Shown here: piece by piece, positions 45,072 through 56,100 of the stretch
How the letters are laid out: every line of letters begins with the position of its first letter
Position numbering within the stretch: the stretch's first letter is position 1
DNA from: Megaleporinus macrocephalus
Lineage: Eukaryota > Chordata > Actinopteri > Characiformes > Anostomidae
Assembly (NCBI GenBank): GCA_021613375.1
Contig: CM038704.1
Span: 30,938,582 to 31,002,581 of the forward strand
Direction of reading: 5' to 3'
Length of the DNA: 64,000 nt
Notes under the pieces: model-generated
What the model was told of the DNA's origin: nothing
Seen by the model: the letters and a program-made list of their open reading frames with translations, nothing else
Database searches by the model: none
Made by a program: the position numbers and the translations under genes

Positions 45072-45604
45072 AGGATTAGACACATAGAGGAGTGAGGGTC
45101 AGTATGACTGTGGATTAGACACATAGAGGAGTGAGGGTCAGTATGACTGTGGATTAGACACATAGAGGAGTGAGGGTCAGTATGACTGTGGATTAGACAC
45201 ATAGAGGAGAGAGGGTGAGTATGACTGTGGATTAGACACATAGAGGAGAGAGGGTGAGTATGACTGTGGATTAGACACATAGAGGAGAGAGGGTGAGTAT
45301 GACTGTGGATTAGACACATAGAGGAGAGAGGGGCAGTATGGCTTTGGATTAGACACATAGAGGAGAGAGGGTCAGTATGGCTGTGGATTAGACACATAGA
45401 GGAGAGAGGGTCAGTATGGCTGTGGATTAGACACATAGAGGAGAGAGGGTCAGTATGGCTGTGGATTAGACACATAGAGGAGAGAGGGGCAGTATGACTG
45501 TGGATTAGACACATAGAGGAGAGAGGGTCAGTATGACTGTAGATTAGACACATAGAGGAGAGAGGGGCAGTATGGCTTTGGATTAGACACATAGAGGAGA
45601 GTGT
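45072..45604. repeat. 39-bp minisatellite, ~13.7 copies
   Basis: The unit begins GGATTAGACACATAGAGGAG and ends with a GTCAGTATGACTGT-like tail, 39 bp per copy, with few substitutions between copies. Because 39 is a multiple of 3, the minus strand stays open for 178 codons as a 13-residue repeat. The array starts about 20 bp past the preceding LINE's 3' region. Confidence 0.97.
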
Positions 45605-46823
45605 CAGTTTGATGGCTGTCAGGTAAACAGAGGAATGATGAAAAGAAGACAGATGAGTGTGGGGGCAGTGGTCTGCCAGTAGATAGTGTGTGTGAAACAG
45701 TGCTTAAGTACAGTAGATTAATTCATTCGTTCATATGGGGAAAAGTACAGTTTAACAAAGTTTTTATGTATCTTCACTATTCCTGATTACAAGTAACAAT
45801 TCAGGGTTGGAGAAGAACATGACCTTCAGATGGCAAAACTGTTGTACATTACTTTGCATTTACTACTATATTTTGCAATCATTAATAAAGAACAAGAATG
45901 AGAGAACCTAATTGTGTATATAATTCAAGATCTCATGATCTCATGTGAAATGTTGATTTATACATCTATGCATATGTACATAGGCATAGATGTGTTCAAG
46001 AAACAGGTAGTGCGAATTAACTAATTTTTTAAATTATTTATAATGGATGACTCAAAAAAGAAAAAGAATGAGACAGTTAAATACAAATGTTGTTAAGTGC
46101 TGTAGTAGATGCTACAATAATTTTTTTAAATGTTTAAAATTATATGTAATTTAATAAATGCTTATAGACCGTTGTGAATGACACTTGTTTGAAATGCTAT
46201 GCTTAAAATGCCCTACCCTCACACAAATATTACAAATGGCATTGAAGAATAGGCAATTAAACAAAGTAGTCCACAGCACCACGTAAATGACAAACATACT
46301 AGTGCGGAATTTTCTCAGTTTTTTAAATAAGAAATTTACATTACAGTAAATAAATAATGAATAACAATATTTGCTATAGATTTTTAAGGGATTCAGTGTA
46401 ACAGATTTGTGAGACAGGCCATGGTTTTGAGACAAGGAGCTCTTTATACATTGTTACATTACAAGCCTTCCCAAGGCCAAGGACAAGGAATTATAACAGT
46501 TCCCCAGACTGGTCTATCTCTCTGACCTCTTCCCTACTGCCCACAACGATAGCGCAAACCCAAATACTAGCGTCAAAAATGCATTGCACTCGTAGGAGGA
46601 ACCAGAGAAAAAGACAGAGATAGAACTGAGAAATGGAGTAGAACACAGTCGTTTTGGGAAACCTGTTGGAGATTTCTTTTTCTGTCTTTCCGTCTTTCCA
46701 AGTGTTCATTCAGGCTAGTCAAGCAAAAGTTTTGTTTGAGGAGATTTTTTAATCAACTTTGAGAAGATCCATCCCCCAACTTCTGTTTTCTGATCCTTGA
46801 GGAGAACAACAGGGATTTACACC

Positions 46824-47118
46824 ATGTGTCAAGCTCTGCTGACCTGTGCTTTGATCATGTTGGTGGTGTTCACTGATCTTCAGTCCCAGGCCTGCCCAGG
46901 AAATGATGTGCCTCGGGAAGTGGTACTGCACTGGTTGAAAAGCCGTATCCTGGAGGGGCTTGGGCTGAACGAGCCCCCTTTGCTCGCTTTACAAAAGCCT
47001 CCTGGAGAGAGGGTGGACAGGGTGACTCAACATGGAGCTCCAAGAATGAGCAGGGAGGCCAGAGTAGAGAGGAGGCAACATCAAGAGACCTCGCAGGTCA
47101 TCCTGTTCCCCAGTTCTG
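46824..47118 (+). CDS. inha: inha exon 1: signal peptide and first part of pro-region
   Basis: 98 codons plus one base, ending TCT G|GTCAGT. The first in-frame ATG with good context is used; upstream in-frame codons lack an ATG. Confidence 0.93.
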
Positions 47119-50100
47119 GTCAGTTGGGCTTTTATTGGTCATAAGTAGTCATAACCTGTCCCAGGGGGCAGCAGTCCAGCACAGTTTAGTGATTTTCCTA
47201 AGTAAATACACTGGATTAAACTTGTTAATAAAATGACAAAACTGTGCTGGACTCTGACCCTTCTGTTAATTTCAGATTAAGAGTGGAGTTTTTGCTATGT
47301 GTAATCGTGGGACCATTATAAAGCGATTTTTCAACTAAACAGGGTTGACTTAAGAAATATGTATTCAGAATAAGAAATTAAGTATCAGTATTTATAATAC
47401 AGTTCATTTTGAGGAGAATATTTTTAAATGCTTACTCATTAAATCATTTTTAAAAACAAAATCTTAAAAAGAAACACCATCAATCCTGTTTTTATTCACT
47501 GAAGATCCAGGCATATGCAGCAAACACACGCATTAGACGAAAGATGGAACTCAGTAAATGACCTCTTTATGAACACTGACGTTATACTGTTAAATTTAAT
47601 CAATGACTAATCTCAGCGTTATCGAGCTCTGTTAAAGTCTGAGTAGACTGTCAGTAACATGGAGGAACAGCATGTTTTCAGGATGCCTTATGAAGATACA
47701 GTAAAATTATAACAAACATTTTAACTGTGTTTTCTGTGTGTTTCCATTTTCTGTATTGTAATGTTATTGAATGCATTTAGGACAGTGTATTCAGAGTAGT
47801 GTTTAAAAAGTATTAAAAATAAGGACCAGTGAAACTAGTGTGCAGGACAGTGACTGCGTACTTGGTCATTAAACAGGAGTGTGAAGTGCAGTCTCTGCAT
47901 GAGCCTGGGGCTGTGAAGTAAAGAGACACTCACGCAGAGAAATCTTCAAGCTCAAGAGCACTTCTGTTTGGCAAGCGGAGAGAGAGATGAGAGTCAGTTT
48001 CTTTATGCACTCTCTCACTCTGCTAAACACTCTGCTTGTGGGTCAGATTGATTTTTGAGACTTCTTTAGGTGTTTGCTAAATTTAACATAGCTTTCCATA
48101 GAGTAATATCAGCACTCTGGTTAATCACGTGATATTCCAGCTAAATCTTAGCCACAAAGATATGGGTTTTGTCTTTTGTGATGTAACAGATATAATGTTA
48201 AGATGTTTCAAAATAATTATGATGCCAATTATTTGTTTTTTTAAACAAGTACATCTAGTGGTACCTTTATTTTCATCTAGTGGTATTCATTTCAGTTCTC
48301 CCAGATGATGTCTCTCTTCATTAATGTCTTGAAACATTAAGAAACAAAACATAGATTTCTGTTTTCCAGACTAATCATGGGGTTTTAAATTCTGGCCACT
48401 CTCTGTCACATCCCTGCCCTGGTTGCGCACACAGCCAAAACCACTTTAGTTCAAAGTTGGATTTATTTGTTTGTATAATAATATATAAATGTTAGCTCAC
48501 AATAGTTGACTGTCTAGTACAGGGATTCCCAACATTTTGCAACCCAAGGCCCACTTAACCCACCCCAAAACTTTCCACGGCCCCCCAGAATATTTTTTAT
48601 TGCCGTTTAAAACCAAATAGAGTGCAACCATCGACGTGACCTGTGACACTGACTGCATAATCACACAACAAACGAAACTAACCATTTACAGCACTTTTTG
48701 TCACTCACCTAATGAGATGGCTGATGTTGTTTGCCAGCTACCAAGTGGTGGATGTCAGGTTGAAGTGCAGAAAGTTGCAAACGCAGGTCTGGCTCAACAG
48801 CCTATTCCTGTATTTGGTCTTGAGTACCACCAACACAGAAAATCCAGTTTCGCAGAGATACATTGTGGGAAACGGCTTCAGGAATCTCACTGCCTTGTCT
48901 GAAAGATCAGGGTACTCTGACCCAACATGACGCCAAAAATTTACCAAGGACTTTTGTGAAAAAAATAATTTTAAAGCACTGTCACAAGAAAGATCAGTAA
49001 GGCTGTCCTGCTCAGGCGCACTCAGACTTGTGATGGCTCCTTGGCATATGTCGACAAAGGGATTTTCTATCCAGCTGAAATGAACGTCTAGAGCTGAAAA
49101 GTAATCGCATAGCTGATTTTCAAACTTTGCAGGTGCTCAACAAACGGTTTTGACACTGCATTTGGCAGAGAAGCATTTTCTTTTGTCAGAAAATTACCGA
49201 TTGTCAAATGACTCGTAGTTTGACTGTTCCACACGCTTGGTCCACATGCCCAGGTTCTTTATTGTAGCTTCGATTTTGTTTTGGATGTGAAACGCTGTCA
49301 CTGATTTGCCTTGAAGGCTAAGGTTGAGTCCATTCAAGTGGTTAAAAATGTCTCAGAGGTAACTCAATTTAGCAAGAGATACAGTGGCTGCTTCACTTGT
49401 AGATGGTCCAGCTGTTTTTAACCATTTATCCATTATGTGTACACAAGACAACAGCTTCACTCAGACTGAAGTAGCTAGCTAACTAGCTAGTTAATCCACT
49501 AGCAAGCGCTGCGTGTCATGTGACTGTACTATGCCAAACCAATCAATGAACTCAAACTAAACAGGTTTTGTTTTGCAAATAAACAAACTAAATATGCTGA
49601 ACTATCTATTTATTGGAGAAAAAATACTTAGCAAAAAAAAAAGGTTGAAAATCACTGGTCTAGTAGATAATAGTAGACAAGTCATCAGTGCTTATCAACA
49701 TCTGATTGTGTTTGTTGTGTATCCTGTGTATCCTCTATAATCTGCATTTTGCAGTGTCAATGCCTGCACACTGTAAACAACACAGGGGTTTACCATCAGC
49801 AGCCTATTGTATGTACCAGTACATATAACTGAGTGTCTACAAGGCTGGGCGATAAATAGACTTTTTAAGGTATATCGATATAGTTTTGCATGAGATAAAG
49901 GATAAGACACTGCTAATAATATTAATAGATGTTGCACTGAAATACATGACAATTTTTCTTCCATAAAACTGTACCAGTGCATTTCTCTCTTCTGACAATC
50001 TCTACAAAACCTCTCTTACAAAATATCCTAACCGAAAACATTCATAATTGTCTTAGTGGTCATGAAATAATAGCTCTTAAAACCGATTAAAACTGATTAG

Positions 50101-53100
50101 AATAAACCACAATGACTTTAAAAGCTGTTTTACATTACCCAAAATAAATGTTGTGTCATAATAAACTGCAATTTTGCACTACAGTGAAAAGCAATGCTGT
50201 ATTTAAGCTCCCCGCAGAAGATTAGTAAACTTATTTTCACCTTGAAAATCAAAACAAGCTGACTGGGAGTGCTCAAAGTTTTGCATATGACTATACAACA
50301 GTTACATCTACAGTCACTGAAAAGCCAAGACAGCATTAACCTTATTCATGCCTCTTTTACTTGATGTCCCACTTTTGCCAAATTCACTCTATTCTGTGAC
50401 AATCAGACCAGAAAAAAGGAAAGCTTCTGGCTGTCAGAAAGAGAGAGAGCAGCACTGATGTAACAGACCACAGCTTGGTGATTAAGTTCATAAATACCTG
50501 TGTCATGTTCGGACAGAGCGTGTGGTGACGCAAGCCCGGACATCTTTTATATTTTAGTCCTGTTTTGTAGACTCTACCTGCCTGGATACATCAGATTTGA
50601 CCTCCAGACACTTCACCTACTACTTCCAGCCATCCCTGGACAACCAGGAGTCTGTCATCACCTTTGCCCACTTCTGGTTCTACGCAGGCGAGGCCATTGT
50701 AGAAGATGCCATCCCTGCCCCACTCTACATCCTCACGTCACGCCAGGAGCTGCTACAGGTGGCTGAAATGCCAGCCAAGCGCAGTCCTGATGGCTGGACC
50801 ACCTACAAGCTTGACCACCACCTTCACTCTGCTATGGCAGATGGGCCATTCATGCTGCAGGTCTGATTGAGTGATGAGCATTTGTAATCAATGTTTAATT
50901 AAAGTTTTTAGGGATATAAGTGTGGTTGGTTTTAGCTGTTTAGCTCTGCTAGCAAGTGAAATGTGCAGTAATGAAGTAAAGAACAGACTAATCTGATTTG
51001 GCCATTCAATATGAGTTTAAAATACGAGTTTTTTAGTGATGATTTCATGGGAACATATTTTTTTTCAAAAATATTTATTTCAAAAATCATTAAAATTCAA
51101 GCTGCTTATATAGAAAGCTCTGAATTGTAGCCTGTTTTCATTGCCGTCATACATGGAATTATAGGGCAGGCGACACTCGTGATCCTGTTTAAATCAAACA
51201 CTTATAGGTTCATTTCTGTTGCTTCTAACTTTTTTTATTAGTTAGAAGCAACAACTGGCACAACTTCTAAGGTTATTTCTAAATAATAACCTTAAGTAAA
51301 TAAATAAACAAGTAAATCTAAATTAATAATGATCTGAGATTGGAATTATTTTAGATGAAAATAAAAACAGCAGGCATGATGAAATTGTTAAAAAAAAATA
51401 CTGACAGCATCGTCCACTTTGGAATAATATCTTCTCGTCCTCATCAGAAAGGGCTTATTAGTCAACTGTGTTTTTAAACATAACAAAAAAATCTTAAACC
51501 AATAAAAAATAATTAAACACTTGTAATTTAAGATTTGAAGAGAAAAGTTGTTTGAGACTAATTACTTCATTAACACTACTTCACATTAACATGTTTTCAG
51601 GTAGATATTATATGTGACTGAAAAAACTGAAACGTAAAAAAACGACTGAAAAAAAAAAACGTATCACCTGTTTGACTTAAAAAATCAGTGTCAGATGATT
51701 CGACGCTCAACAGGGGGCAGTCTTATCCATGACGCTGACCAATAGGATCTCTGGCGTACATATGCAAACATGACAAAAAGAAAAAGGAGAATGACTGTTG
51801 ATATTTAAATTGACCAGCAAAAATAACACAGCCCCCTGTTCAGTGCAGAAAACATAAAAAGATTATAATTAAAAAGGGAGTGTTTCAGTGTTTAGTGCTT
51901 TTTGTATGAAGTACAATACATGACAACCAATCATAACGGCTGTTGATCTTATATCCATCTTAAAGGCATAAGGACCGCCTGTTTAATTGTAAGAAATGAA
52001 GGGAGGTTGGAGAATAGTCATGTAAAAATGTATTTGACCATTTTGGGTAAAAAAAAACAAAATTGTATAAGGGTTACTGTTATAAGTGAAACAAATATGG
52101 GCCCTTTAATGTCCCACCTTCACCATTAGCCACTGTAGTACGGCTGCTACAAGACAGTTGGTGACCTGCGCCTGGAGCTATGGCAGCATATTCTATACTT
52201 TAATCACATTCACATGCAAATTTAAACATTTTTTGCAAATAGTTTAAAATGTTGAAGTGGCACTTTAGCTCTACCTGCATTTTCACTGTTAGTGAGGCTT
52301 TCTGCCAATCAAGCGCTGTGGGTGGGGCGCTGGGGTGTACGGGCGTGTTTTAAGGGCCGCTACCCAGCAAACACACGCTGCCTACTTTCTTACAACACTG
52401 CTTTGCTACAATGTTGCTTTTTTACGATTCTTGTCACTACCAAATAACATTGTTTTATTCATGCTATTTTCCATGACAACACTGGGGGGCATCTTGGTTT
52501 ACTTTGTGTTAGAACTTCCGGTGTGATCGCGGATACGTTGATATTAATTACAAGCAAAACGACAACAAGCATATAAAATGACTAGCATAATATGTTTAGT
52601 TAGAGGGAGTCACAATAATTGGAAGGAGAGAAAAACTTGGCTTGAACAACAGTGTTACGAACACATAAAGATCAGAGTGTTGTGGGGCCACCTTTCACAG
52701 AAGAGGACCAGCGTCTATGGCTGAAGGCACTAAATTTAAAAACATGCACTCAAACCTCCGTATGTCTGCTCTCACCATTTTGTGGAGGTGTAAACCAGCA
52801 TCAGAGCATCCTTATCCAGAGAAATGGCTCGCTTATGCAGCTCCGAGGAAGCAGACGCGTCAGGTGCTTGTGAGACTATCAGTTCGGAATATTTTATGAT
52901 CAGTGTCCACCGCTTTGTGGGCTGTAAAGTGGCTCGGGCAGCTGGCTTGACATATAATCATACACATACACGGCGGACCTTTCCACTGTGCAGGTACTGA
53001 TATGCGTCAGTTTTTCAAGGCCGCACCGTCTACACCTTCCGAGAGTCCAAAGTAATTAAAAATATCTTCATAAGTAACCTCAGACATTCTATTCATCCAC

Positions 53101-56100
53101 CGACTGTGTTATTAAGCCCGGATGAGACTCCTCCCATGTAACTGTATTCATTTTGGTTAGCTGAGCGGAAGTTCTAACACAAAGGCGGAACAAACGCACG
53201 CTTGAAAGTGGGTGTGGCGAAATACGGTGAATGCTGGCAAAAGGTCTCGTCAGATTTGGCCTTTCAATACGAAGATTAGGACTATTAATTCCTATTTTTC
53301 ATATTATCTAGCAATCAGAAAAATCATTAAAATGAGTTTTAGTTACTATTTCATAGGAACATTATTTTGAGCTTTTAAAAATCAATAAAGACAAGCTGCA
53401 TATCCATTTGTTACGAAGTTGTCACTACTAAATAACACGGTTTTATGGTATTATGACTGTCGGCAGCTTAGCAAAGTTCTATGCAGATATAATAGAACGT
53501 ATAAATGATTCTAGGATGTTGTGTTAACATACTGGCAACACTGCCACTATGCCTCTTGACTTTTGTCACAACGTACCTGTGTTTGCAGGGTCGGCGGGGC
53601 GGTGTGGGAGTGTCCCTGCTGGTAGGCAGGCAGGCAGGCAGGCAGCATGTTTGGAACTGCAACTAGTATAAACGAACGGATGCAGGCTTTATTTTACTGA
53701 CGAAATGTTTAAGTACACCTGAAAGACAGAACCCCCTAGGAGGATATGTTTATGATCATTTGCTTCAGGCAAATGCTATATTTTAAGCTTCGGGCTAAAA
53801 CAAGTTTTGTTTGAAAGCATTATATTACACACGACGGCTTAATCGGACGAAGTCACCTCAAAACCTTATAAGGAAACGACTGTTCGATGCTTCGGTCTGT
53901 AAGTTCAGTCTTGTCAGCTCGTTTTGCTCATTGTCTTTTTCTGAAATAGCCTATGGGTTTAATTTCTTGACCGATGTTCTCGAACTTCGAGGGTAAGCTC
54001 AGTGGAACAGTGCTTCTGGTACAAACGTTCAAAACAAAATAGAGGGTAACTGCAAATACACCCAGGCTATATTTTCCAGTTTCATATGTCATTTTAAATC
54101 TTGTAAAAAGCTTACCTACGCCAAGAATTTCCGAAACTTTTTTCGTCTGTGTTTTTTTAATTATAAGTTCCGAAAGGAACACATCTTTAGTATGACACAC
54201 GGTCGGTGAACCTGTTTTCTGATTGGTGGTCGCCGTCGCGCGATCCTGTACTTTTACATTAAGTTGAGATCTTATCGCGCCCCCTGTGGTGGTGTGGCTG
54301 CCCCTCTCTGAAAGTAGAGGGCTGTCAGTCGCTGTACTGTCGTTTTTGTCTCTTGCGGTGTGCATTCACGGTTAGCAACAGCTGTTAATAGCATTTTAAC
54401 ACTCGCTAACCGGGCCCAGTGATTTCTGTGGAAAGTGATTCTTTACCGACTAGAAAGCTCGCGTTTGCATAAACACCACTACCCTGCAACAGTTACACAG
54501 TAACATTGTGACAACCTGTTGTTTTAGTGGCCACAACGTTGTCACAACGTGGAAATGTGATTCCTCAGAAGGTTGTGACAATGTAGTGGTAACGTTGTCA
54601 GTACGTTGTCACAACCTACTAGAATCCTTATACGTTCCAGTATATCTGCATAGAACTGTATGGTATTGCTAAGTTGCAGACTGAAATAATACAATAAAAC
54701 AACGATATTTAATAGCGACGTTGTGACAACTTTGTTCAGACAAAGCACTTTTGACAACTTGTAGCAACGACTGTAGACAACGTTGTGATGACGTTGTGTT
54801 TGCTGGGTGTGGCATCGAAACCTGCTTCAGGCAGACTCTCGGAGGACTGCAGGAGCTGGACAGTCAGTGATGGGCGTTCTTGTGAAGGAGGCGCAGGACT
54901 GTGAGTTAGAGTTTCAGTCACGGCTGTGTTTCTGGAGCAGTTTAACAGTAAGATGATTTTGGAAAACTTGGCCTCTCGGCTCCTCAGCAGACTCTGAGGT
55001 GTGTTGAAACAGTGAAAGTACTAAAACGCGCAGAGCCCTATCTCTCAGACAGTCACTAGCATTAGCCCCTGTGACACCAACAGACTCTCTTCATTGGTCA
55101 AGAATCTCTTCCAGTCGAAGCAAGAACTTGTTAGGAAGTGCTGACTGTTTTGAAGCAGGGAAAGCAATGAAATGTGAGGGTAGTGTTAAGTCACCCCAGC
55201 CTGACTCCCGCTCCACCTTAAACAGTGCAGAGGTTACGAGTTACGTCCTGACTCCCGCTCCACCTTAAACAGTGCAGAGGTTACGAGTGACGTCCTGACT
55301 CCCGCTCCACCTTAAACAGTGCAGAGGTTACGAGTTACGTTTTGACCCCCGCTCCACCTTAAACAGTGCAGAGGTTACGAGTTACGTTTTGACCCCCGCT
55401 CCTGGTTTTAAATATTTTAGGCTTTACAGGGCAGCGGTTAATGCTGGGTACCTGCCACATCTTTTAAGGTGTAACAGCAACATTGTGACGAATAAAAAGC
55501 TGACTTTGTTTTGCGATTATTATTTTTGTACAGTTATCTAGCAATCACACAACATTGTCACAACGTTGTCTACTTTCTTCCAACGTAGCTAGAATGTTGT
55601 CAAAGGGCAGTGCTTTTAACATTGTTTGAACATTGCCACTAATAATGTTGTTTTATGGTATTATAACTACCTGCTGTCAAATTAGCAAAATTCTATAGAA
55701 TTCCATGCACATATAGCATATAAAGGATTCTCGGAAGACAACGTTATGGTAGAGGTAAGGTTGTTAGATAATGTTGTCACAGTTTTCTGAGGAATTACAT
55801 TTTAACATTGTGGGTGCCAAAACAATTGGTCATCATAAAGTAACAGTGTTTGCGGGGTAATCTGTGGGGGAGCTCTGGTGATAAATTTTAAACTGAATGT
55901 TAAGTAAACAGCTGTAATGTTAATATCGAGAGGAACCACAGAGCTGTTTTTTCCACTGTTAATTTAAAGTACAGTAAAAGAAAATCAGATGACAATCACT
56001 TCAGCCTATTAAAAAAAAGAACAAGATAACATCAAACTTTTTCCCAGAATTGTCTCCTTTGAAAGAATTTTGACTGCAATAATCATTTGCTTATTTCAGT

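Larger units (their letters stand above)
40301..46823. other. intergenic region between divergent speg and inha
   Basis: No protein gene is visible in these 6.5 kb. It contains an unclassified repeat (41.65-42.05 kb), an hAT element (43.24-44.0 kb), an L2-like LINE remnant (44.28-44.95 kb) and a 39-bp minisatellite. Both promoters must lie here, speg's at the left and inha's at the right, but I see no clear TATA box. Confidence 0.65.

Noticed and set aside
45056..45592. 178-codon minus-strand ORF of 13-residue repeats
   Set aside because: It is only the translation of a 39-bp minisatellite with no start context, splice sites or relatives; a multiple-of-three unit without stops explains it.
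45072..45604. CRISPR-like array
   Set aside because: Direct tandem repeats without unique spacers in a vertebrate genome; a minisatellite.
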